A DNA stretch of 64,000 nt, from the NCBI GenBank assembly GCA_003194525.1, contig NBIV01000305.1, positions 1 to 64,000 on the forward strand. Direction: 5' to 3'. The translations under genes were made by a program, and so were the position numbers. Source of the stretch: Gracilariopsis chorda. Taxonomy: Eukaryota; Rhodophyta; Florideophyceae; Gracilariales; Gracilariaceae. A model generated the notes under the pieces. It worked only from the letters and a program-made list of their open reading frames with translations, did not search any database and was not told where the DNA came from. Below are positions 8,922 to 18,775 of the stretch, in pieces (position 1 is the first letter of the stretch; every line of letters begins with the position of its first letter).

Positions 8922-11456
8922 GGTGAAGTGGCTGGAACAATATTGCTGGAAATGTCCGGGGCCCTCACCAGATATTATATAGGCAAACCATACACTAAGA
9001 GGTATAATAACTCTTGCCCAGTTGGTCCTTCATGGCAAGGATGTCACACATGACAGGTTATTATGAGTTCTGCTTAGAATTAGTATGAAAAATCAGAGGT
9101 TATGCATATAGAACAGTTGTCTATAAAATCACGAGTTCGCCGGCTTCCAGGCCAACTCGAGCCAGACCACTTCCCCTTCCTTTGGCGACCCCCACCTTCT
9201 CTTAGCGCTGTGTGCTCCTTTTTGCCTCCAACACTACTCTATCGCACTTTCCCTCCATAACGGTGCAGCGTGGTCTCCTGCACATCGTTAGTGACTCAGC
9301 TGACTTGATCTGTTACGAGATCAGCCGGCGTACTAATTCACTCCGATACACGCATTAGACCTAAATTTTGGGTCGTCCGTGTTCGGTGAAGACATTTGTA
9401 TCCATATTGCACTATACCTAAGGTTTTGGTCGCCGGTCTTTTGTCACCATTGTGGTGCAATGCCCCAAAGGGGAAAAACACCGAAAGACGTTCGGGATCT
9501 TCCTCTCACGAGGTGAAACCAGTTGGGTAGAGCCCTCCCAGAGGTGTCACGGCGAAGCCGGTTTGTAAGACCAGGGACACCTGTCGCGACTCGCGCAGGG
9601 AGGTGAAGGCGTAGAATCGATATCCGCGTGAGCGGGGTGTGATCCTCAGTAGAGGTATGTTTCCACGTAAGTGGGGGCGTGTGGACGGATGCGCACACGG
9701 GGGCCGCGGATAGCGGGAGGTGCTACCCTAAAAAGGGAAAAAGGAAGGGCGAAGAGGAGGAAGAGAAGGGCGGAGTGAGTCGCGGGAGCGACGGGGAAGA
9801 ACGGCGATGCCGGTGGACAGGACTCCCTATACAGGGCGAAACACCAATATGATTGGAACAATTATACTCCCAAGGATGGGCTTCTTTGGATGTACAAGGG
9901 GGTTGGATGTCCCGTGGTTTACGGCGTTTCCCTCCAAGGAGGAGTAGAGCACGCGCGCAAGCGGCAACAACTAGAGCCAATTCCCCAGGTTGGGGTCCCT
10001 TGTTGGGGAAGGTTTACTGGTGCGACGGCAGTGCGCCGTCGCACTAAGTACTAGCTTCCCAGAAATGGGTGTGAAAATAATAAATAATATTAACTAAAAT
10101 ACTCCACATTTCGTGGCAACATCCACTACTGTGGCCAACCGCCAATTGACCCAAAACCGTGTCATACGTGTTCATACCCACCATTGTGTGGCGTAGTTCA
10201 TATACACACTACACAACCGATAATATCGGGAAAACGATCAAGTACCAGGAATCCCTCCCTGAGGGCGTTGCACTACAACCATTGTTTTTCTCTACTGCTA
10301 CTAGTGGTCCGCTGTTCTTTGTACGTTTTACCATCATCTTTTTCTGCCTTCCTTAGTCAAGGCGGTGCATTTCTTGTGCCAACCACCGCAGTACTCACGT
10401 TGCTATTAACCCTTTTCGGTCTACTCTCTATTGGAATTGCACGCCAGTGCTGGTACTCTCGAGCTACGAAAATGTTTTCAAGTTACTCTCCAGCAAAGAA
10501 GGTTACAAGAAGGGCTGTTGTCCTCCGGTGTCGGGAAATCGTGCAACATGACACTCACAGTATAGTTGTTGGTTTATCGGTTTTGCTCAAGAAATAAAAT
10601 GGATCCGCTGGTGCCTGGATTTTATCAAGCTCATTTGACCTCAAAACATGCCACCATATATATCCAATAGGTCAAAAATATGGTCTTTTCCATGCTCCGA
10701 TTTCTACATTTTGGTTGCATCCTCTTTCCAATTGTCATTTCTGTTCGGGTTAGTGCCATTTTTTGGCGTTTACCGGCGTTGTTGGGGTTTTAGGTTCTTT
10801 GGTTGGTTTGGCTATCAACTTAGGTTGGAGTTCTCTGGAAGACCTTTGCAATGTAAAGGTAAAAATACTACACGGATCATAAGACGCTAGTTGTAATATG
10901 GTGTTCTTGGGTAACTCCATCATATATTTGCCAAATTTGCTTAAGCTTACCTCAGAATAATGATTCTATTATCGCCTCTACGATCATATTTATGTCTCCC
11001 TGTAGTAATTTGTGGTGACTTGCCAGTCTTAGGAAGCCAGGTCAGATGCTTACCACTTCAGGTGCCACTTTTTTGCACAAGCGAGAACGTAATTGATTTT
11101 GACAACAGACCCGTATTGTTTATTGCCACCTATGGAGTCTCATGTTGTGGTCCCAAAGCGGGTCTCGACTTCAAAGTATTATTATTGTTAGTTTATTCTT
11201 GAATCGTGTCCATAGGCACTTTCTTTCTGATTACATTCGTTTGTGGGTGCAAAATTGAGTGCTTCTCTAGATATAGATATCTTATGGCTGCTGCCTCTGA
11301 GACTGGATATGATGCTTAACCTATGACGCTTACACACTACGAAAAATACCTAAACACACAATGCGGTGTTAGAAAATGATTTTCCACGAGTGGCTACTCG
11401 TAAGGCATTGAGAAATGCGTCTCGAACAATGGAAGTATTGGCCAAGATTGTAGCAA
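8922..11456. other. Gene-poor stretch, mostly unassigned
   Basis: No convincing coding region is visible. A plus-strand TATA-like TCTATAAAATC near 9120, followed by a pyrimidine-rich leader, has a promoter or LTR look but no partner copy. GC-rich, purine-biased sequence occupies 9440-9830. A perfect 10-bp inverted repeat (GTGCGACGGC, 5-base loop) lies at 10020-10044. From about 10080 to 11400 the sequence is AT-richer, with short meaningless ORFs. Confidence 0.4.
10020..10044. repeat. Perfect 10-bp hairpin
   Basis: GTGCGACGGC at 10020-10029 and its reverse complement at 10035-10044 enclose a 5-base loop. There is no T-run afterwards, so it is not a classic terminator. Its role is unknown. 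Confidence 0.6.
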
Positions 11457-11610
11457 GGGGGGGGCTTGGGTTGGATTGGATTTCACTTCCTTCGCTGCTC
11501 CTCCCACCTTGCGGGGAGGGCAGATCTGGGAGGTCATTTATTTGTTGCTTCCAGTTGGAACGAGAGGATTGTACTACACGTTCCAGCTGGTGGATAGCGT
11601 AGTTCCATCC
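11457..11610 (+). repeat. Dispersed repeat B, copy 1
   Basis: This ~155-bp segment is about 80% identical, nearly without gaps, to 17314-17468 in the same orientation. The best-kept core begins at GCGGGGAGGGCAGATC. Both copies stay open in the same plus frame (sharing LRGGQI-EVIYLL-PV-TRGLY), so the repeat may be a fragment of a coding mobile element. The family is unknown. Confidence 0.65.
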
Positions 11611-11889
11611 ATACCGTCCTTCGCGATCAAGTCATTCAGGGCAGATTGCGACTCTACCATTATTAACCACTGTTGAAATCCTATACCACAGCAAAGCCTT
11701 TTAAGAAAAATCTGTCGTCTTGGAAAAGGAAGGATATTATTACTACGTACGATAACTATTACAATTAAACCAATATATCTATTTCGAAAACAGATTTGAT
11801 AGGAGGGAAAAAAGGTTAGTGATACATTAATGCATTCAGATAATACTTACAAGGTTATCATGTTGTTAAGTTAAGCCATAAAGCAACGT
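11611..11889. other. AT-rich spacer
   Basis: I see no gene, repeat or regulatory signal. It separates repeat B from the 3' end of the copia element. Confidence 0.4.
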
Positions 11890-11899
11890 TAGTCTTTTG

Positions 11900-13418
11900 A
11901 ACGTGTCAAAGACCATAGGCTTAGTGAATATGTCAGCAGCTTGCACTTAAGTCCTTATTGACTTCACGTCAATTACTTCAGTCTCGAGCAGCTCTTTCAT
12001 GTGGGTGATAGTTAAAAGTAATATACTTGTTCTCTTCCGAGACCTTTGGATTCTTCACGATCGACATCTCAGTCGAACTGTCCGTTGCTATTGAGATGGG
12101 GTACATTTGAGGTTCATCCTCCAGGACTGTTTCGTCGCGTAATTACCGGTAGCTACTCCGCAACCAAGTTACCTTGTTTCCACAATATGATAGAGCAATA
12201 TATTCTGCCTCTCCAGAGAACAGTGACACAAGGGTTTGCTTTTTAGTCTTCCATATCACAGGTGCTTTGTTCATCTTTATTAATAATCCAGTCGTAGACG
12301 GTCTCGTCTCGGGACAAGCAGCGCAATCTGCCTCACAGAACGCTTCCACTGGGGCTATATTACTAGCGGTAAAGAACAAGCAAGGACCCTTTGTACCCTT
12401 TAAGTGTCTCAGTACTCTTTTCGCTAACCCAACATGCCTCAATCGTGGCTCATGGATCTGCCTTGCCAGCATTGAAGCGGCAACCATGATGTCTGGCCTC
12501 GATGACACCGCTACATACATCAAACGTGCTACCAATTTTGGGTATTGGCCATGTGCTCCAGATGGAACACGCTGTTTGTCCTTTCGACGTGCTGTGATGT
12601 CACATAGGGGCGGTAATGGAGTCTGTGCAACGTTAGAGTTGGCCAAACTATATTCTAGCAGTAGCTTGTCAATATATCTTCTTTGTTGTACCTTTATTCC
12701 GTTCTTATCTCTCATTATGTTGAATCCGACAAAACGTTTTGCCTTGCCAAGATCCTTAAACTTGAAGAGCTTCTGTATTTCTGACTTGAAGTTCTCTAGA
12801 AGACATCGGGAGTTAGAAGATGTCAATAGGTCATCCAAGACCACTACGATGGTCAATATTCCGCTGTTGGACTTATATATATATATATATATAGATTTGG
12901 CTGTCTGTCATGGACTGCTTGAATCCCAAGCGCAATAGATCCTTGTGCAACAGGGATTCCTATATTTGTGCGGCCTTTGTTGCGTCGTATATTGACTTTA
13001 GTAGCAATCATACCTTGCCCGGAACAAATGATGATCCAGTAGCGTTTTGGGGTTGTTCCACGATCATCGACTCGTCTAGATCCCCGTACAGGTATGCATT
13101 CCTAATACCCATCGTCTCCAGTAGCAGGCCTTGAGCAGCAGTCTTTGCCGAAAAAAGACGAATGGTTCCAAGTCGGGTAACCGGGGCGTAGAAAATTTCC
13201 GGGTCATAACCCAAGTACGTACGCTGCAAGTCGGTCCGTGCTACGCAAAGTACCTTTGGAAGAATATGTGGAGGGTCAGAGCTTAATAACGTTGCTAAGA
13301 CCCTCCATAGGGTTTGCAAGGGTTTCATGCCGGGTTTTCTATCTATCAGCTTCCAAGTGCCTCTTTCTACAAACGCATCGTACTCTCTGTCGATAGCTTC
13401 TGCCCATCCTGGCATCAC
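11900..13418 (-). CDS. Copia reverse transcriptase and RNase H region
   Basis: AIDREYDAFVERGTWKLIDR (about 13395-13335) is the classic start of the copia RT domain. TIVVVLDDLLTSSNS (about 12853-12810) carries the catalytic block. FKDLGKAKRFVGFNIMRD, YIDKLLLEYSL and a KRVLRHLKGT block follow in standard order. RNase H ends with GEAEYIALSYCGNKVTWLRS, and a degraded tail continues to about 11900. Confidence 0.88.
12874..12893. repeat. (TA)10 microsatellite
   Basis: A pure TA dinucleotide run of 20 bases lies inside the copia element. Confidence 0.9.
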
Positions 13419-13629
13419 TCTAGTTTCTTCAAAGCTCTTGGGGACTGTGCCATCATCCCTAAGGTCTTTGGATCAAGGCAGTGAGCAAGAGAAGCATCTA
13501 GATGATATTCATCATCCTCAACTATGGCTTTCTCGGCTTCGTATCATCTGAGAGACGAGAAGTCCATAAGCTCTTGTATTGAAGGAAGGGACTCCTTCGT
13601 AAGCTTAAAATCTGCCTCGCAGCACCTCA

Positions 13630-14391
13630 CTACTTTTCCAACGGATGGGATGTATATCCTGTACGTTTCCACGAGCTCTGCATCCCCACGATGTGTCTAG
13701 GAATAGCTCGTGGTAGGAATTTGTTATTTGCGACGTCGTGGTTTTCTTGGCCAAACTTCAGTAAGTTTGTGAAGTCCGGTTTTCGTCCAAACCATAGTGT
13801 ATGAGGAACCTTCATTCCTACTCAATGATTTGGTATGCGACTTCTAAACTAGGTTACATAAAATATGGCTTCTTCCCGTAGTTCATGACGTTGGTTGGAG
13901 GCGAACAGAAATGTTCGAGCCTTCTTCCACAAGTCTTGGATGACTTTCTCTGCTACGCTGTTTGATTGATGTGCGTACCGTGGGGTGAAATCTAGTACTA
14001 TAACATTCTCTATCGCGTACTAGACAAAGTCTTCGGACCTATTCTCACCTGCCCCGTCAAGGCGAACGCCGTACATTACGTTAGGGAGTAGCTTAGTTTC
14101 CGCGCGAGCCTTGTACCAGCGAACATATTCAAAGAACTGTGTCTTCTTACTTAGAAAATATATTGAGCTTGCCATCGCGTTTTCATCAATGAGGACTTGC
14201 ATATACTTGGAACCGTGTAAAGAGGTCGTGTTAATAGGTCCAGTGAGATCGATGTGCGTTAACTCCAATGGCGTCTGCACCACGGAGTGTGATTGCCGAA
14301 GAGGAGCACGCTTGGAACCGGCGTCAATGCAAGGAGTGCATATGACATTGTTGATCTCGTCTGAGGAGAATTCGGGTACGCCTTGACACAA
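13630..14391 (-). CDS. Copia integrase region
   Basis: The stretch THIDLTGPINTTSLHGSKYM with a following FVD-like core (LIDENAMAS) is the start of the rve catalytic domain. VRLDGAGENRSEDF matches the second catalytic block. Lower down, MKVPHTLWFGRKPDFTNL matches the conserved P-x-E-x-W-x-G-x-K-P block at the end of copia integrases. It is part of a broken element. Confidence 0.8.
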
Positions 14392-14973
14392 GTCAATGCA
14401 TGTGAAGAGTTTATCTCAGCCAGGGTGTCCGAGTTTCTCGTGCCAATCTTTGGCTCTATTGCCAGGTGCGTGTGCTGCGGCTTATACCTGTGGTGGTGGT
14501 ACTGGGCTCGGTAGGGAATAGAGTCCGTCCCTCGGAGTAGATTGTTGTATGACTTTGCGCGTTGTGCGGTATCTAATAATGAAGCCGTTTGTGAACTGTA
14601 CCTCTAAATACGTCGCCAGGACGGATAAGGATACCAAGTTAGAGTCGAAGGGTGGGGTATGTTTGGCCGGTAACATAAGTCCGGTTCCAAAAGATAGCTT
14701 TTTTTCCGCAACCTACGCTCTTTGAATGGTGGTCCCAAGTGTTTACTGTTTGCGGAGGTGTTTGGTGATATTCCCAGAACAACCGTTGGTCCTTGATGAG
14801 AAATGACTAGCCCCAGAGTCTAGTCATGTTGGGGTTATGTTTTACTGATGGATATTGGCATTAGCTAATGCTATGAATCCACTGTGGTGGTTCCTGTTTC
14901 TGTCGCCATGGTTGCGTTTAGCATTTGGTAGCCCCTGGTTGTTGGCGTCGGGAAAATTGTTCGAGTCCCAAGC

Positions 14974-15819
14974 TCAATTGTTGTTGCGTCCTTTCCATTC
15001 GTTATACTTATTACTGGAGCTTTTATTGCTAGGCTGTTGTTGGTTATTGTTCGTCTTGCGCCAACATTCGGCCTTGATGTGGCCAATTCGTCCACAATTC
15101 CAACATACGACTCCCTTCTTATTCTCTTTTGTACGCTGCTTGCGTCGGGTTGTAGATCTCTTTGCAGCGGGGTAAGGGTGACTTCCCTCTTTCTTGGCCT
15201 CTGTGATCTTCGTTACAGACGTAGAAGCCCAGTGAATACGTCGGTCCATTTCAGATCGTGCAAGCGAAATGACTTGATCGTATTCCATGTTGGTTGCGTT
15301 GGCCAACAGTGTGATTGCCATTAATGATTCCGACAAAGTGCGAAGCAAAGTCGCAGTTCCATCCTTCTCCATGAGAGGGTCACCTATTCTAGCAAATTCT
15401 AAGTAGGTTGTCTCCAGCTCTATCAAATGTTTTTGTATGCCGTCGCCATCCTTGAGTGTCAAGGTGCCTAGCTTTTGGCGAAGGTTCAAACTGGATTGTA
15501 TGTTGTCATTTTTGTAAGTGGACTCCAATTTATTCCATTCCTCCAAAGCAAAGCAGTGTTCTCGTTCGAGTAGTTTCGAGATTGCGACGATCGGTTGCGT
15601 GCCAAGGTTCTGGAAGATGGCCGATCTTGCCTTACGATCGGCATCGTCCGATCGCTTTCGAGCTGCAGCGGAACCTTCAGATGGAAGAGGTTCCGTCAGA
15701 ATGAATAATGATTGTAGGGAGTGCATGAGATGCCTAATGTATATGCGCCAAATGTAATAATTGGTGCCCCCTTTTAGACGAGCTATTCGTTTATTTTCGT
15801 TGCGAGTCTCAGAGTCCAT
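14974..15819 (-). CDS. Copia Gag with zinc knuckle
   Basis: This is an open frame of 281 codons. The start MDSETRNENKRIARLKGGTN is followed by YYIWRIYIRHLM, which matches the usual copia Gag opening (a short lead then a W-containing first helix). The middle contains the helical UBN2-like region (LNLRQKLGTLTLKDGDGIQKH, about residues 112-132). A CCHC knuckle CWNCGRIGHIKAEC (C-x2-C-x4-H-x4-C) lies near residues 241-254, after a Lys/Arg-rich stretch, and would bind element RNA. The tail is Asn/Gln/Ser-rich. Known family role: the structural protein of the intracellular particle. Confidence 0.85.
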   Translation of the reverse strand: MDSETRNENKRIARLKGGTNYYIWRIYIRHLMHSLQSLFILTEPLPSEGSAAARKRSDDADRKARSAIFQNLGTQPIVAISKLLEREHCFALEEWNKLESTYKNDNIQSSLNLRQKLGTLTLKDGDGIQKHLIELETTYLEFARIGDPLMEKDGTATLLRTLSESLMAITLLANATNMEYDQVISLARSEMDRRIHWASTSVTKITEAKKEGSHPYPAAKRSTTRRKQRTKENKKGVVCWNCGRIGHIKAECWRKTNNNQQQPSNKSSSNKYNEWKGRNNN

Positions 15820-15820
15820 C

Positions 15821-16514
15821 GCGGAGTACCACTCAACGCAAGACTAAGTGAGACTGGCAGAAAGTGTTTTTCACCGGTCCCCTACCGGTCGAAGGATCCT
15901 TCTACAACGTATTCGTAGCCGTATCCACTGGCAAGAAATGATATCTCCGGTTCCTTAAAGATTAGACCTCTGGCTCCGAGTAAGACTTTCTCCGTGAGAT
16001 GCGATTACAGTGGCCTGTCCCCAAGTTCTGTGCAATCCAGAACGAGGGTGCGTGTAACTTACTGAATGTCCAGGAGAGTTTAATAACAGCAAAATATATG
16101 TTCACAAGTTCGCTTCCTCTAATTCTTTACGGCTAGTTGCACGGCGATCCTGCTCCGTAAGCCGTCCTCGTCCTCTATAAAGTCCTTTCCAAACGACGAG
16201 ACACCCTGTCCTCTTATGAGCAGCTACATTCACTCCACCTGAGCCAGTTGTATGGCAAGTGCGCTACTCGCAGGTTCAGTTCAAGTCCCCAGTCGATTGC
16301 CAACCGGTATTTGGCTTGCGGACCTTAGCTCAGCCAAGTGCTAACTTCCCTAAAGGCGTGAGAGCGGTGGAGGCCTTATTTAGGACTTACGAATTTGCTT
16401 GTCTTATGTTCAACTTCCCTTGCGGGGTGATGATAACGCGAGGCTTTGTTCGGGACTTTAGGATTCCCAGTCCGCAGTTGGTCGTTGTGTTTCAAGGTTG
16501 AAGAATTTTATGCG
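15821..16514. other. Spacer 5' of the copia gag
   Basis: A copia 5' LTR would be expected here (reading on -). However, I found no matching sequence left of 11.9 kb. A plus-strand TCTATAAAG lies near 16176, and a tRNA-like stretch near 16245-16300 does not fold into a cloverleaf. Nothing can be assigned. Confidence 0.35.
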
Positions 16515-16638
16515 GAGCGTGCAATAACTGCTATGAATCGCCACTAGAAGCTTCAGGTGGTCGGTCCAGACCACAAGCCAATGGCGAGGGGTGTTCAACG
16601 ATACGGTGGCTTTCAAGAAGCTTCTAGTGCGCACGCTC
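16515..16638. repeat. Foldback element with nested inverted arms
   Basis: CACTAGAAGCTTC (16542-16554) pairs perfectly with 16617-16629. Outside it, GAGCGTGC (16515-16522) pairs perfectly with 16631-16638. The centre is ~62 bases. The right arms are nearly contiguous, while the left arms are separated by 19 bases, suggesting a small insertion in a once continuous terminal inverted repeat. It could be a tiny MITE; no clear target duplication is visible. Confidence 0.55.
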
Positions 16639-16704
16639 TAACGCAAAGAAGAATACGGAGGGGGTACGATGCGACAGCTTAGTATTGTGCATGTGGGGAG
16701 GGGG

Positions 16705-16975
16705 GGCGGCAACGACAGCACGCAAACCAAGTAGTATATGCGTCGGATGGGAAGGGGAGGGCGGGGACAACACGGAAGCCAAGTAGTATGTGCCCCGAAG
16801 GGGGGCTGGTGGCAACAACACGGCACCCAAGTAGTATGTGCCCCAAAGGGGATGGGGTGGGTAATGGCAGCGAAAACACGGGAGCCGAGCAGTGTGTGTG
16901 CCGGGGGGGCAGAAACAACACGGGAGCCAAGTAGTATGTTCGCCGGAGGGAGGAAACGGTGGCGACGACACGTCG
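16705..16975. repeat. Degenerate minisatellite, about five units of 45-55 bp
   Basis: The core CAACACGGGAGCCAAGTAGT (variants included), followed by ATGTGCCCC and a G-rich spacer of variable length, recurs about five times from 16712 onward. Units differ by substitutions and by spacer length, so the array is old. The minus strand reads it as a Pro/Cys/Leu-rich pseudo-protein, which I regard as a by-product of repetition. Confidence 0.75.
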
Positions 16976-17313
16976 GGATGGGGATGCAGTGAGGCGTGAA
17001 GGGAACCAACCAAGGTCTTCAGATGAGGAGGGGGGATTCGCAGCGGCAAGGGAACCAACGAAGTTCCTCAGACGGGAAAGATGAGGCCACGTGCGCGGAG
17101 GTGTGGATTTGCGGCCGTCCGGGCAGAGAAGTGGGTTTGAAACATCGCACGGGCAGGCGGAAAAGGGGAGCACACGGCAGCGCGCGGGCGGGCGGGAAAG
17201 GCGGGTATGGGGTAGCGTGCGCGTGGGCGCAGAAAGTGAGTCTGCGGTATTGCGCACGAGGGGAGACACGGAAAGTGTGGTGGGAGGTTGGTTTGGCGCC
17301 GATGCTACCATGT

Positions 17314-17468
17314 AGTGGGGCGGGGGTTGGGCTTGGATTTCGCTTCTCTAGCTGGTCCTACCCCCCTGCGGGGAGGGCAGATCAGGGAGGTCATTTATTT
17401 GTTGCCTCCAGTTCGGACGAGGGGACTGTATTCCACGTTCCAAGTGGTGGCTAGCGTAGCTCCATTCA
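17314..17468 (+). repeat. Dispersed repeat B, copy 2
   Basis: This is the partner of 11457-11610 in the same orientation. The two lie ~5.9 kb apart, on either side of the copia element, but the spacing does not fit LTRs of that element. Both copies are open in the same frame. Confidence 0.65.
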
Positions 17469-17555
17469 CAATGATAATGTCCATCTTGGTAGTCTACGGG
17501 GTCAGTGTGGTGTCATCGTATGGGAATGTCATAAGACGTAGATGATCTGATGGGA

Positions 17556-17571
17556 GAAAGCGCGCGCTTTC
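17556..17571. repeat. 16-bp perfect palindrome
   Basis: GAAAGCGCGCGCTTTC is its own reverse complement. It lies between repeat B and repeat A. No function is apparent. Confidence 0.6.
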
Positions 17572-17719
17572 TGAATATGGCGTTGGCTATTGCAGAGTGC
17601 TGGTTGGATGTGTTGTAAGATTTGACGGTGGAGTTAACGTGATCATTTGAGTTCTGATCAGACATTTGGGACCCTGAGGGCGTGTTAGCCTTACCAGATC
17701 AAAACTTCTTGTCGGTTTC

Positions 17720-18775
17720 GTTGGTCGCAAAACGTGTAGAATGTTCCAGCACCGCTGCAACATACGTGTAGATTATTTCACTAGCTCCTAGAGCATTCTT
17801 TGATTCGCTAGTCCAGCCATGCTACTGTATTCAAATGACGCTGGTGCCAGACGACCGGGTGTTATTGGTTGTTGTGCAGCTGCAGAGGATACTAAAAGCC
17901 AATGGAGTAACCTAGAAGCACAAATGAGTAATTTGAAAGTAATAATGCGTTCCTGCGTTGTTTGAAGTGCTTTTAGACAATAGAAAAGGGCAAGTTGAGG
18001 CCCGTAATTTGGCTTGAACTCAGCTAAACATCACAATCATACACATATCGCACCTCTGAACCTTTTGCAATCTTCCGATCACCGATTATACCATCATTTG
18101 GATTTAGTGAAGCGTTGGCCACTAGGTGCATTCCTTTGTTGGGGTATTGCCATCACTGAGACAAGTTTAAGCGCTTCAAGCGCAGAGAAAAGACGTGTAG
18201 TGTGTATTAAAGGTGCGTGTGTCGTCTGTGAGCTCGACCAGAGATTTGCTCGGATAATGGTGTTATTCGAAAGATTTGGCGATTAACAGACGGAGGTGTT
18301 AGATGGGAAGCTGTCCACAGGCGACGTGCCATGCAAAGTTTCCTGGAAAGTGCCAGATTTGGTACAGAGCGAAAGCAAATGTCGCTTTTAGTAGCCCTTT
18401 TTTAAGACTCTCTGTAAAGATTGCACAAACCTGCTTTTGGTTAATGCAGAAGTAGATAGGCTGCATAAATTGCTACATATCCGAAGTGTCTGACCGGAAG
18501 CCGGGAGTCTGACTTCTAGTGGCCATTGACGTAAGTCTTTCGTCGCGCGCCGTTTCAAAAAGTTTTGAAGAATTTTGGTGGGATTGAGACTCTTGCTCTC
18601 CCTTTTTTTCATATTTGCTTAGCAGGTTGAGTCCTTTTGGTCCCTGCATTTGCATTTGCTCGCTCTTTCTGTTTATCATTTTCATCTCTACGGGGCTTTC
18701 AGCTACGAGGACACTCTTTGTAGCCTACTTTGCTGCTAAGTTGGCCCCCTTGCGTCACCGTTTTGTGATGGCGCC
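17720..18775 (-). repeat. Dispersed repeat A, copy 1 (~1.06 kb)
   Basis: It aligns along its whole length with 52261-53317 in the same orientation, at roughly 75-80% identity. On the minus strand both copies start with GGCGCC, the core of a primer-binding site. Both then hold homologous short reading frames, the best of which shares MATRSQTPGFRSDTSD at its end. In copy 2 the repeat lies directly inside an LTR, so the natural reading is the leader/gag part of a Ty3/gypsy family. Copy 1 has no LTR beside it. It is a fossil fragment. Confidence 0.7.

Larger units (their letters stand above)
11890..15820 (-). mobile_element. Ty1/copia LTR retrotransposon, decayed
   Basis: On the minus strand the parts run gag (15819-14974), protease/GAG-pre-integrase region (about 14700-14400), integrase (about 14391-13630), reverse transcriptase (13418-12600) and RNase H (12500-11900). 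Integrase before RT is the copia order. The element is broken in many places (ten or more). No LTR pair could be matched by eye on its flanks, so the ends given are those of coding similarity. A (TA)10 microsatellite at 12874-12893 lies inside it. It looks old. Confidence 0.85.

Noticed and set aside
16240-16310. tRNA-like stretch on the plus strand
   Set aside because: A GTTCAAGTCCC-like T-loop is present, but the anticodon stem and acceptor stem do not pair.
16624-17311. Pro-rich minus-strand ORFs of 123-210 codons
   Set aside because: They are translations of the minisatellite and neighbouring G-rich repeats, with three overlapping frames all open for the same reason.
11457-17468. Repeat B copies as LTRs of the copia element
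   Set aside because: Their distances from the copia coding ends are unequal, and flanking sequences do not align, so they are not its terminal repeats.
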